NCBI GenBank assembly: GCA_017744515.1
Contig: JAGIBF010000001.1
Coordinates: forward strand, 124,001-188,000
Length of the DNA stretch: 64,000 bases
Direction of reading: 5' to 3'
DNA from: Niastella sp.
GTDB taxonomy: Bacteria; Bacteroidota; Bacteroidia; Chitinophagales; Chitinophagaceae
Within the stretch, counting starts at the first letter, position 1. Each line of letters begins with the position of its first letter. A program made the translations under genes and the position numbers. The notes beneath the pieces are model-generated. The model saw only the letters and a program-made list of their open reading frames with translations. It did not search any database and was not told the DNA's origin. Shown in pieces: positions 49,508 to 57,764 of this stretch.

Positions 49508-51337
49508 TTAGTTTCCTGCCGTTTTGCCGGGCTGTATGCCTAATGCCTGCATGATCTTATTGAAGATGGCGGTGTTCTCGTACACGCCGCTGAATAGCCG
49601 GGATTGTGGGCCGTAGGCAAATACGGGTACGGGTATGGCCGTGTGGTCGTCGGTGGAAAACTGTCCGCCGATATATCCGCTTTCGTAATTGCCATCCATT
49701 AGCGTGAGTCCGCCAGTTTCATGATCGGCAGTCACTACTACGAGGGTTTCGCCATTGGTATCGGCAAACTGCATGGCCTTGCCTACGAGGCGGTCGAGGT
49801 CCATGGCTTCGGTAGCCAGCCAGGAGAGGTCATTGTCATGACCACCATGATCTACCTGTGCGCCTTCGGCCATGAGGAAGAAGCCATTTTTATTAGCTGA
49901 TAGTGTTTCCAGGGATTTGCTGAATGCTTGTTGCAGCCACTCACCACGTCCTTTTGCCACTGGTTGTTGTGCGCGCTCATCCATGACTACCCATTTATGG
50001 GGTGCATTGGGCCGTACGCTATCGACGGAATTGACGACACGAAAACCGTGGTGTTTCAGGGCTCTTTCTACAGTATCATTGAATGTACTGTTGCCTGCTC
50101 CCATGATCAGTTGTACCGGCGAAGTACCAAGATCGCTAAACATACGGGCGCTGTTGCTGCGTTCTGCACTGTGGCCATAGAAAGCGGCTGGCGTGGCATC
50201 GGTCATATCGCCAGAGGTGATCAGTCCCGTACTCACTCCCTTCTTTGCTACATAATCGGGTATAAGTGTTAACGCAACTCCGGTATGGTCTACCCCTACG
50301 GCACGATTGTTTGTTTTTTCACCCGAGGCGAGGGCGGTAGCACCGGGTGCCGAGTCGGTAATAAAATTATCGTATGAACTGGTTTTCGAGAGTCCAATGC
50401 TGCGCATGTTGAATACATTGAGCCGGGCATGGTTGGCCGTGTACCCGCTGTACCATTGTGCCAGGCCTGTGCCATCGCCAATGATGAGGATCACGTTCTT
50501 CACCTTCTTTACCAGGCCATCATTTTTATATTGTGGCGGGTACAGCTCATGTGCTTTATCATTTTTGTGTATTGTCTTCGGCAGCTTTTTCAGGAAAGCG
50601 CCCAACTCTGCTATACGATCTGTATTGAGGTAATCTACTTTCAATTTCATGAGGTGGTACCATGCATTCACATTATCGGGCGTAGCCCAAAAGCGAACGG
50701 GCTTGCCCAGTGTATGGGCGCTCGTGATCATTTGTTGTATGGTGTCGAGCTCACAGGCCGGTATGCGTCCCTTGCCATTCCATTTGGAGTATTTGGTAAA
50801 GCCAATGCTCATCAAGCCTATCTTTTCCAGTACGGCTGCTGCATAGGTTTGGTTGAGGTTGCCATCAAACCAGATGAATGCGGGATATTTTGGCCAGCTT
50901 GCCGGATCGGGCCTGCTGCCTGAGATCACAAACCGGATATTTGGGTTATTGGTAAGCGTTGGATATTTCTGCAGGAGGGTGACCACATTATCAAGTACAG
51001 GCTTTTTAAGATCGATGAGTAACTGCAGTTTCCGGGTGTGGTCTGCATAGGGATACCCATTGTTCTTTGCTACTGCTTTTTCCAGTGGCTGCAGGTACAG
51101 GGATTCGAAGGAAGGATTAACGCCCGCAATAGCAGTGTCATGACCTACCAACAGGATATCGTTGACAAGGTACAGGTCTGCTTCCATGGAGCCGAAGCCT
51201 TCATTGTATGCTGCCTGAAAAGGGAATGGCTTTTCGTAATCGTTGTGTGAATGGGCATTGGCCGTAGTGTATGCAGTGGGCTGGGCCATGGCCATTATAC
51301 TGTAGCAACTGATCAAACTGAGCAATAATCTTTTCAT
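49508..51337 (-). CDS. Glycerophosphodiester phosphodiesterase-like/alkaline phosphatase fusion
   Basis: A 609-residue secreted two-domain enzyme (signal peptide about 1-18). Residues about 25-250 resemble a PLC-like/GDPD TIM barrel: ANAHSHNDYEKPFPFQAAYNEGFGSMEADLYL, with acidic E52 and D54 and H66 in LVGHD. Residues about 278-605 are an alkaline phosphatase: NVILIIGDGTG (281-291), the nucleophile Ser in ITDSAPGATA (S329), GDMTDATPAAFYGHS (376-390), VDHGGHDND, and the TADHETGG metal site. One chain could cleave a phosphodiester and then strip the phosphate, releasing phosphate from glycerophosphodiesters or teichoic-acid-like material. No PHO-box was sought. Confidence 0.87.
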   Translation of the reverse strand: MKRLLLSLISCYSIMAMAQPTAYTTANAHSHNDYEKPFPFQAAYNEGFGSMEADLYLVNDILLVGHDTAIAGVNPSFESLYLQPLEKAVAKNNGYPYADHTRKLQLLIDLKKPVLDNVVTLLQKYPTLTNNPNIRFVISGSRPDPASWPKYPAFIWFDGNLNQTYAAAVLEKIGLMSIGFTKYSKWNGKGRIPACELDTIQQMITSAHTLGKPVRFWATPDNVNAWYHLMKLKVDYLNTDRIAELGAFLKKLPKTIHKNDKAHELYPPQYKNDGLVKKVKNVILIIGDGTGLAQWYSGYTANHARLNVFNMRSIGLSKTSSYDNFITDSAPGATALASGEKTNNRAVGVDHTGVALTLIPDYVAKKGVSTGLITSGDMTDATPAAFYGHSAERSNSARMFSDLGTSPVQLIMGAGNSTFNDTVERALKHHGFRVVNSVDSVRPNAPHKWVVMDERAQQPVAKGRGEWLQQAFSKSLETLSANKNGFFLMAEGAQVDHGGHDNDLSWLATEAMDLDRLVGKAMQFADTNGETLVVVTADHETGGLTLMDGNYESGYIGGQFSTDDHTAIPVPVFAYGPQSRLFSGVYENTAIFNKIMQALGIQPGKTAGN

Positions 51338-51456
51338 ACCGGTAAGTTAAGGAGACCGGCGCAAGTTACTGTTGGTAGCAGGAGATTATTGTGGGGCTTA
51401 ATTAATAAATTATTATTTAAGGCAACGAGGCATTAAGGCACCAGGGAAAACAAGAC

Positions 51457-52245
51457 CTACTGATGTTCTGCATGGTGGTGATTTTCGAGGTATCGTTTGC
51501 CTTTGCGGGCGGCGGCAATGACGGTAAGAATGAAAGCGCCAATGGACGTGTACAGGGCAGCCTGCGCCAGCCGGGAGGATTCGCTTTGCAGCGATACAAA
51601 GATGGCGTAGGTGGCCCAGGTAATGACTGCCGGATAGATAAAGTTTTTGTACCGGATGCTGATAAAGATAGATAGTATGAGTGCGGCTGCCAATAAGATG
51701 ATCGTCCAGGTATCTTCTCCCATACTGCCACCCTGCCAGCCCATTGCGACTAACCACAAGGCAATGTTTGCCATTGTGGCCACGCTGATCCAGCCAAGGA
51801 AGAGTGAGGCCGGCACCATCAGCCAGGGATTGCGGTGCTGAATCCATACGCTTTGCTGCGCGCGGATGAACAGGACCATACCTGCCACCAGCATTACGAT
51901 GATGATGAGCACACTCAGGCCGATCTGATTATACCGGAATGCCAATTGCCAGCAAAGTCCCAACAGATTGATCGCTATGACCGGTACGGCTAATGCATCG
52001 TAGACAGGTTTATCTTTTTGTGCGGGTAATAGTTGTATGATGGCATATATGATAAACGCCAGGTAGATGAGTCCCCAGATGGAAAATGCATATCCCGCCG
52101 GCACAAAGAGGCTATCGTAGCGGTCGGTCACTTCGCGCATGGATTGGCCGCCAATATCGATATAATCCTGGATGCTGCTGAGTACTACATTAACGATCAC
52201 ACTGATGAACGTGAGCCAGCGCAGGAGTATATTGGGTGTTTTCAT
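51457..52245 (-). CDS. TspO/MBR-related tryptophan-rich membrane protein
   Basis: A 262-residue inner-membrane protein with about seven hydrophobic segments. Residues 1-75 contain SLFVPAGYAFSIWGLIYLAF, matching the conserved first part of TspO/MBR-related proteins, and QHRNPWLMVPASLFLGWISVATMANIALWL corresponds to the later Trp-rich part. It is longer than classic five-helix TspO (about 160 residues), so it is a relative. The start at 52245 is chosen because the upstream frame runs through a repeat. Roles in tetrapyrrole or stress sensing known for TspO cannot be assumed. It is divergent from the DUF3078 gene. Confidence 0.8.
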   Translation of the reverse strand: MKTPNILLRWLTFISVIVNVVLSSIQDYIDIGGQSMREVTDRYDSLFVPAGYAFSIWGLIYLAFIIYAIIQLLPAQKDKPVYDALAVPVIAINLLGLCWQLAFRYNQIGLSVLIIIVMLVAGMVLFIRAQQSVWIQHRNPWLMVPASLFLGWISVATMANIALWLVAMGWQGGSMGEDTWTIILLAAALILSIFISIRYKNFIYPAVITWATYAIFVSLQSESSRLAQAALYTSIGAFILTVIAAARKGKRYLENHHHAEHQ

Positions 52246-52308
52246 CTGTTGCGTTTTCCGAAAAAACATAAGAACCGTGCCAAGGATTGATCGTGAAGCT
52301 TTCGACAA

Positions 52309-52393
52309 CCCTTCGACAAGCTCAGGGTGACATTGCTCAGGGTAACATGGTTCAGGATGACATTGCTCAGGGTGATATTGTTCAGGGTGACAG
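52309..52393 (+). repeat. Dispersed repeat copy 7 grown into five 15-nt tandem units
   Basis: The standard CCCTTCGACAAGCTCAGGGTGACA at 52309-52332 is followed by degenerate 15-nt units (GCTCAGGGTGACATT type) starting at 52320, 52335, 52350, 52365 and 52380. The unit equals the 3' half of the dispersed repeat. It fills the divergent promoter region of the TspO-like and DUF3078 genes. Confidence 0.75.
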
Positions 52394-52448
52394 AATGATA
52401 AATTGGCAGCGTTTTTGTGGCTGGGGCAGTTTTTCAAAACCAACGTTT

Positions 52449-53381
52449 ATGAAATATGTATTCCTGCTGCTCGCCCTATGCAGCATCCGTCTCTATGCTC
52501 AGGATAAGACTGTCCAAGGTTTACGCTCCGAATCGAGCCGTACCATCGCCAAGAATGCCAATGATACCAGCAAGCGTACCTGGAAAACCGGCGGTAGCAT
52601 TGCGCTGAATCTCAACCAGGGTGCTTTGAGCAACTGGTCGGCAGGGGGTGACAAATTTTCTCTTTCGCTGACATCTTTGGCAAATGTATTTGCTCATTAC
52701 AAGCATGGCCGTAATTCGTGGGACAATAATCTCGACATGGCTTATGGTATGGTGAATACCACCAGTCTGGGCCAGCGTAAGAGTGATGACCGCATCGATC
52801 TTGTTTCAAAATACGGTTACGAACTTGACAAGAAATGGTACCTGAGTGGTTTGTTCAACTTCCGGAGCCAATTTACCAAGGGTTATGCCTACCCTACCGA
52901 TTCCACCAAGGTCCTTACGTCTAATTTTGCGGCACCAGCTTACGTGGTGTTATCGGCCGGTATGGACTATAAACCTGATGAGACTTTCTCATTGTTCATG
53001 TCTCCCATTACTGCCCGCTGGGTGATCGTGACCAATGATTCGCTGGCAGCCGTGGCTGCTTATGGTGTCGATAGTGGCAAGCATGTGAAGATGGAAATTG
53101 GCGCCTATGCTTCTGTAAACTGGAACAAGAATATTACGCCCACTACCAATTATAAAACGAAGCTGGACCTGTTCTCCAATTACCGCCATGATCCTTTCAA
53201 TATCGATATCTTCTGGACAAACGTGCTGACCGTAAAGGTGTCGAAGCTGATCAACATGAACATTTCTGTGGATATGATCTATGACAATGATGTGCCTACT
53301 GTAAAGGCCGATGGCACGGCGGGCGGGCCCAGGCCGCAGATCAAGCAGGTACTGGGTGTTGGCTTCCTGGTCAAGTTTTAA
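52449..53381 (+). CDS. DUF3078 domain outer-membrane-type protein
   Basis: A 310-residue exported protein. The start at 52449 gives a clean signal peptide (MKYVFLLLALCSIRLYAQ); an open frame continues upstream only through the repeat. The mature chain is typical of the DUF3078 family: WKTGGSIALNLNQGALSNWSAGGDKFSLS near residue 45, LGQRKSDDRIDLVSKYGY near 110, and a C terminus ending in alternating hydrophobics with terminal Phe (GVGFLVKF), as in outer-membrane beta-barrels. The function is unknown. It is 74 nt upstream of the GH43 gene on the same strand and may be co-transcribed. Confidence 0.85.
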   Translation: MKYVFLLLALCSIRLYAQDKTVQGLRSESSRTIAKNANDTSKRTWKTGGSIALNLNQGALSNWSAGGDKFSLSLTSLANVFAHYKHGRNSWDNNLDMAYGMVNTTSLGQRKSDDRIDLVSKYGYELDKKWYLSGLFNFRSQFTKGYAYPTDSTKVLTSNFAAPAYVVLSAGMDYKPDETFSLFMSPITARWVIVTNDSLAAVAAYGVDSGKHVKMEIGAYASVNWNKNITPTTNYKTKLDLFSNYRHDPFNIDIFWTNVLTVKVSKLINMNISVDMIYDNDVPTVKADGTAGGPRPQIKQVLGVGFLVKF

Positions 53382-53455
53382 CAAGGTTTGAGATGGATTG
53401 TAGAAGCTTTGTAATTGCCGGGTGGTATATTGCAGGCTTAATAATTATTTTATAC

Positions 53456-54427
53456 ATGAGATATCTGTTTCTGGCCGGTTTGATGTGTCTTGGATTGGTA
53501 GCAGGTGCACAATCCAAAAAGACTTCCGGCAACCCTATTTTCGAAGGCTGGTACGCCGACCCCGAGGGTATCATCTTCAACAAGCAATACTGGGTGTATC
53601 CTACCTATAGCGATCGTTACGAGCAACAGGTGTTCATGGACGCTTTTTCTTCGGATGATCTGATCACCTGGACAAAGCATCCGCGCATTATCGATACTGC
53701 TTCTGTGAAATGGGCGAAGAAAGCGATGTGGGCACCGGCCATTATCGAGAAGGACAAGAAGTATTACCTGTTCTTTGCCGCGAATGATATCCAGAACAAC
53801 GAGCAGCCGGGTGGCATTGGCGTTGCCGTATCCGATAAGCCTGAAGGTCCTTTCAGGGACCTGCTGGGCAAACCGCTGCTGGACAAGTTTCATAATGGTG
53901 CGCAGCCGATCGATCAGTTCGTATTTAAAGACAAGGATGGACAGTATTATATGATCTATGGCGGCTGGCGTCATTGTAATATCGTAAAGCTGAAGAATGA
54001 CTTCACCGGTTTTGTTCCTTTTGAAGATGGCACTACTTTCAAAGAGATCACGCCGAAGGGTTATGTGGAAGGGCCGTTCATGTTTATGCGTGACAACAAA
54101 TATTATTTCATGTGGTCGGAAGGTGGCTGGACCGGCCCCAACTACCGCGTGGCTTATGCTATCTCCAACTCTCCTTTCGGTCCTTTTGAAAGGATCGGTA
54201 CCGTACTGCAACAGGATTCTACTGTAGCCACGGGTGCGGGTCATCACTCCGTAATCCCTGTGCCTGGTAAAGATGAGTGGTACATTATATATCACCGTCG
54301 CCCACTGAGTGAAACGCATGCTAACCACCGGGTGACTTGTATCGACTATATGCGTTTCGACAAGAATGGTTTGATAGAGCCGGTGAAGATCACATTTGAG
54401 GGAGTGAAGCCGAAGAAATTGAAGTGA
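53456..54427 (+). CDS. GH43 family glycosidase
   Basis: A 323-residue secreted single-domain GH43 enzyme (signal peptide about 1-18, VAGAQ); start chosen at 53456, as the upstream frame adds a non-family leader. Triad candidates: base Asp in WYADPEG (D35), Asp in QPIDQFVF (pKa modulator) and acid Glu in GYVEGPFMF. GH43 enzymes of this size are usually alpha-L-arabinofuranosidases or beta-xylosidases, some on arabinan. It is on the plus strand, next to the xylan unit, and ends before a bidirectional terminator, so with DUF3078 it may form a two-gene unit. Confidence 0.88.
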   Translation: MRYLFLAGLMCLGLVAGAQSKKTSGNPIFEGWYADPEGIIFNKQYWVYPTYSDRYEQQVFMDAFSSDDLITWTKHPRIIDTASVKWAKKAMWAPAIIEKDKKYYLFFAANDIQNNEQPGGIGVAVSDKPEGPFRDLLGKPLLDKFHNGAQPIDQFVFKDKDGQYYMIYGGWRHCNIVKLKNDFTGFVPFEDGTTFKEITPKGYVEGPFMFMRDNKYYFMWSEGGWTGPNYRVAYAISNSPFGPFERIGTVLQQDSTVATGAGHHSVIPVPGKDEWYIIYHRRPLSETHANHRVTCIDYMRFDKNGLIEPVKITFEGVKPKKLK

Positions 54428-54435
54428 GAAAACGA

Positions 54436-54467
54436 GAATACAGAATTCAGAATACAGGATACAGAAT
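54436..54467. repeat. GAATACAGAATTCAGAATACAG repeat, copy 2
   Basis: A tract of GAATACAG/GAATTCAG units immediately after the GH43 stop; a related tract lies at 13690-13728. Confidence 0.6.
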
Positions 54468-54522
54468 GGCTGCCGCGGTTTGAAGAGCCCTTACATTTTT
54501 AAACTTTCCTCATTTGATAAAT

Positions 54523-54561
54523 AATGCAAAACCCGCTGAGAACATCAGCGGGTTTTGCATT
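54523..54561. terminator. Bidirectional terminator, 17-bp perfect stem
   Basis: AATGCAAAACCCGCTGA (54523-54539) is perfectly complementary to 54545-54561 around a GAACA loop. With A/T tracts on both sides it should end the rightward GH43 transcript and the leftward DUF4251 transcript. Confidence 0.9.
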
Positions 54562-54595
54562 ATTAGCTATTTGCTAAAAGGCTTCAATCAATTCC

Positions 54596-55114
54596 TTATT
54601 TCTTCGCTACTACAAATCCATTGAACGTGATCGGCGTACGGTTGGTACTGGTGACCTGCAAGGTAGCCGAGCCGTTGTTGAATATGGAAAAGAAAAACTG
54701 TTGTACATCATTTACGTCACTGGGCCTGATGGTAATCTGCCATCCTTTTTTGATCTCTTTCACGTCGTATGTGAATTTGGTGGAATTGAACTGTATGCCT
54801 CCTTTCGTAGGGTCGATAGGTGCAGAGAATGAGCGGCCAAAGTAAGGCAGGTCGGACACCAGTGTATCCTTACCTACTTTCACCGTGTAGTCCGTGGTCA
54901 GCTGCACCGTGCGGCCACGCGTGGGCAACGCGGTCTGCGCTTTGAACACGTACTGTTGTGCATTGATCATTGCCGTAACGGCGGCTGCTTTTTCTTCCTG
55001 CTTTGTCTTCTTCTCGTCCTGCGCCATCAGCGTGGTGGTTGCCAGGGTGCTCACCAGCACCAGGGTCAAGGCCAGCATACGCTGCATCATCCGGTTTATC
55101 TGAATTGTTCTCAT
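54596..55114 (-). CDS. DUF4251 family exported protein
   Basis: A 172-residue exported protein with signal peptide (about 1-31, TTTLMAQ; Met9 or Met10 are also possible starts). The mature part fits DUF4251: YVFKAQTALPTRGRTVQLTTDYTVKVGKDTLVSDLPYFGRSF, then QFNSTKFTYDVKEIKKGWQITIRPSD and TLQVTSTNRTPITFNGFV. These are small beta-rich envelope proteins of unknown function common in Bacteroidota. It is a single gene ended by the strong bidirectional terminator. Confidence 0.88.
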   Translation of the reverse strand: MRTIQINRMMQRMLALTLVLVSTLATTTLMAQDEKKTKQEEKAAAVTAMINAQQYVFKAQTALPTRGRTVQLTTDYTVKVGKDTLVSDLPYFGRSFSAPIDPTKGGIQFNSTKFTYDVKEIKKGWQITIRPSDVNDVQQFFFSIFNNGSATLQVTSTNRTPITFNGFVVAKK

Positions 55115-55270
55115 ACCTGTTTATTTTAAAGCATGAACTAATACATATTAATATACAGAAATATATTTATTCTGTAATACTATGTACCAATTTCATTCCA
55201 CCTGATGGGTATGTGGTTATACAGACCGGGAATTAACAGGCTGTTTGGTTAAATACGCCAGTATGTCATT

Positions 55271-55294
55271 GGCTTCGACAGGCTCAGCCTGACA
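55271..55294. repeat. Dispersed CTTCGACAGGCTCAGCCTGACA repeat, copy 8
   Basis: It ends at the base before the DUF2264 stop codon (TAA complement at 55295-55297), so the repeat is in direct contact with the coding end. Confidence 0.75.
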
Positions 55295-56563
55295 TTAGCG
55301 TACTTCAACTGCATGGTCGGCTGGCATATCCTGTCCGGTCCAAACCTTTACGGCTGTCCAAGGCTCGGCGGGCGCTGACCAGAATGGATCGGTATCGGGC
55401 AAGCCGAGTGGCAAAAAGATCGTGGTGCAGAGGTATACGCTGCCGGTGTTGATATACCCTTCAGACAATCCGGGCTGGTTGCCATAAAGGCCAATGTTGA
55501 GCCAGCCAGTTGCTGTGAATGTGGTGGCTGGTTCAAATGTCTTCTTTATCACTGCGGTTAATGCGCCTCTTACCTGTGCTGGTTTTAGTTCCTGCGGCAG
55601 TTGTTTGCGCAGGGACATATCGGCCAGGTGATGGAAAGCACCGCCACGGTAGCAAATGCTGCGACCGGTAACGGGAAAAGTACCATCAGTATTGATGAGC
55701 CGCTCCTGTATCACCGCATAACGTTTGCTGATCTGATCAAACTTAGGCACGTACCAATCGTATGCACGGGCATTCTTCGTACGCAGGGCATCGAAGATGT
55801 TGCCCATGTATGGTTGTATCACGTAGCTGTTGTAATAATCCCAGTGGTATTGCATGCCATCGGAGTATACGCCATCGCCTACATACCAGTGGTTGGCAAA
55901 TTCGCGGATGCCATACTCAAGGCGCACACCATCGTATTCAAATCCATATTTGCAAAAGAAGGCTTCAATCATGCCGGAGAAAAGTATCCAGTTGCTATAG
56001 CCCGGCACAATGGTGCGGGTAGCTTTGAATGCGCGTACTACATCCTGCTGTGCTTTGGCATCGAGGTGTTCCCACAACCAGGGGCAACGTACCAATCCCA
56101 ATGCCATGAAGGATGCATCGACCAATGGTTGTCCGCCTGTGAAGCGCATGTAATCTTTGCTCGTTGTGTCTACTGCATTGGCGATGCCTTTGAGTGTCCA
56201 CTCGCGGTACTGGTTGCGCAAGGCTACTTCTTCTGCGTCACCTCCTTCGAGGTTGAGCCAGGGTGCAATGCCCGTCAATACCCGACCAAAGGCTTCGAGG
56301 TAGGCTACCTGCGCGCGGTTGGCCGCATTGTCGACTTTAGGCGACAGGGTAACCGGCATTTTTTCGCGGAGGGTGCCGGCAGCAAGATTCGACAAAACCG
56401 GGCGGGCCAGCTTGTCGAGGTGTTGCAACCACAATTTTCTATCGCTGACCGGAGCTGTCTCTTTAGCGGCTGTCTCCTTTGAGGCTGTCTTTCTTTTAGC
56501 TGACTGGGCTAACAGGGATATTGAACAGGAAATCAATACAATGGCGAAGAATATCTTTTTCAT
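55295..56563 (-). CDS. DUF2264 family protein, possible glycosidase
   Basis: A 422-residue exported protein; the start at 56563 gives a clean signal peptide (MKKIFFAIVLISCSISLLAQ). The mature part is an (alpha/alpha)-barrel-type DUF2264 sequence: LARPVLSNLAAGTLREKMPV, EAFGRVLTGIAPWL, NWILFSGMIEAFFCKYG and HWYVGDGVYSDGMQYHWDYYNSYVIQPYM, where the Asp-rich DGVYSDG motif marks the likely active site. DUF2264 proteins are found in PULs, and some beta-glucuronidase families are of this kind (from memory). Next to xylanase genes it could remove glucuronosyl groups from xylan fragments (inference). It follows GH10 by 63 nt. Confidence 0.8.
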   Translation of the reverse strand: MKKIFFAIVLISCSISLLAQSAKRKTASKETAAKETAPVSDRKLWLQHLDKLARPVLSNLAAGTLREKMPVTLSPKVDNAANRAQVAYLEAFGRVLTGIAPWLNLEGGDAEEVALRNQYREWTLKGIANAVDTTSKDYMRFTGGQPLVDASFMALGLVRCPWLWEHLDAKAQQDVVRAFKATRTIVPGYSNWILFSGMIEAFFCKYGFEYDGVRLEYGIREFANHWYVGDGVYSDGMQYHWDYYNSYVIQPYMGNIFDALRTKNARAYDWYVPKFDQISKRYAVIQERLINTDGTFPVTGRSICYRGGAFHHLADMSLRKQLPQELKPAQVRGALTAVIKKTFEPATTFTATGWLNIGLYGNQPGLSEGYINTGSVYLCTTIFLPLGLPDTDPFWSAPAEPWTAVKVWTGQDMPADHAVEVR

Positions 56564-56626
56564 ACGGGCTTGTTGTAAGGCCAACAAGATACGAAGGAAA
56601 CGGGACGGGTTGGGTAATCAACCTGG

Positions 56627-57754
56627 TCAAAACTTCACAACTTCCCAATAGACGTTTTTAGGCTTAAGGTCTTTATCGAATAGCAAGGGATAGTCTTTTC
56701 TTCCACGAACGGGGAAATTATCCAGCCAGCTACCCCTGTCGGATATATTCCAGAAGGTGACGCCGGTGATGTGCTGTTTGTATTGTCGTAGTAACTCAAA
56801 GGCCATCTTGTATTTTTCCAGCTGTGCCTGTTCGCGCTCCGGCGTAAAGGCTGCGTCGTTGTCTTCCGGCCTGCGTTCACGGGCGTTGTGTTCTTTGGGA
56901 TATACGGAGATATCCAGCTCTGTGATCTGCAGCTTAAGGCCCAGCTGTACGAAGTCGCGTAGTGTGCTGTCGAGTTGTGCGCGGGAAGGTTCGTTCACTG
57001 CCCAGTGAGCTTGCAGACCCACGCCATGAATGGGAATTCCTTTGCTTTGCAAGCTCTTGATCAACCGGATCATCTTTGCTCTTTTAACAGCATTGATCTC
57101 GTCGTAGTCGTTGTAAAACAACTGTGCATTGGGATCGGCTTCATGCGCCCATTGAAAGGCTTTGGCAATGTACTCCTCTCCAATAATCTCCAACCACTTT
57201 GATGGGCGCAGGTATTCGTTGGGTTTATCGGAAATGGCTTCGTTCACTACATCCCAGGCGTAGATGGTTCCTTTGTAGCGGCTAACCACCGTGGTGATGT
57301 GTTCTTTCAAACGCTGCAGTAATACCTCCTTGCTCACGTTCTTACCCGTGCTGTCGACAAACATCCAGGATGGCGTTTGGTTGTGCCAGCAAAGTGTATG
57401 GCCGCGCATCTTCAACTGATGACGTTTGGCGAAGGCTGCAATCGAATCGCCACCCGCCCAGTTGTACTGCTTTTCAGTGGGATGAACGGGCCCCATCTTT
57501 AAAGCGTTCTCAGGCGTAAGGCTATTGAATTGTGAAAGGACCAAATCCGCTTCATCGATCTTCAGTGTGCGCGGTGATACGGCTACACCTATCGGGAAGT
57601 AAGCTTTGTAATAATCTTTTAAACCTTTTTCACCGGCAGGAACTGATGCGCCTGATTGTGCGTAGCTGGCGAAAGGCAAAATGCCTGTCAACCAAAGTAT
57701 GACAGGCATTAATTGCTTCCAACTACTATTCCGGAGGATTTTAATAGTATGCAT
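56627..57754 (-). CDS. GH10 endo-1,4-beta-xylanase
   Basis: A 375-residue secreted xylanase (signal peptide about 1-33, ASYAQ). The (beta/alpha)8 barrel has both catalytic glutamates: acid/base in WDVVNEA (E172) and nucleophile in QITELDIS (E279), plus the GHTLCWHNQTP substrate-binding segment and FNSLTPENALKMG. It hydrolyses internal xylan bonds, giving xylo-oligosaccharides for the GH43 enzymes and XylA. Start at 57754 (GGAAG just upstream) is preferred over a GTG at 57778 that would overlap the GH43 gene. It is third in the xylA-GH43-GH10 unit, 10 nt after the GH43 stop. Confidence 0.95.
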   Translation of the reverse strand: MHTIKILRNSSWKQLMPVILWLTGILPFASYAQSGASVPAGEKGLKDYYKAYFPIGVAVSPRTLKIDEADLVLSQFNSLTPENALKMGPVHPTEKQYNWAGGDSIAAFAKRHQLKMRGHTLCWHNQTPSWMFVDSTGKNVSKEVLLQRLKEHITTVVSRYKGTIYAWDVVNEAISDKPNEYLRPSKWLEIIGEEYIAKAFQWAHEADPNAQLFYNDYDEINAVKRAKMIRLIKSLQSKGIPIHGVGLQAHWAVNEPSRAQLDSTLRDFVQLGLKLQITELDISVYPKEHNARERRPEDNDAAFTPEREQAQLEKYKMAFELLRQYKQHITGVTFWNISDRGSWLDNFPVRGRKDYPLLFDKDLKPKNVYWEVVKF

Positions 57755-57764
57755 TTCTTCCGGA

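Noticed and set aside
52246-52443. Long N-terminal extensions of the TspO-like and DUF3078 frames
   Set aside because: Both run through the tandem repeat in opposite directions and carry repeat-derived PELVEG or TLRQAQGD peptides; conserved starts lie inside.
53450-54328. A 292-codon open frame opposite the second GH43 gene
   Set aside because: The plus-strand GH43 has its triad and a signal peptide; the antisense frame is arginine- and histidine-rich without known motifs.
55601-56482. A 293-codon open frame opposite the DUF2264 gene
   Set aside because: It is antisense to a conserved protein with a signal peptide, and no domain or ribosome site is seen.
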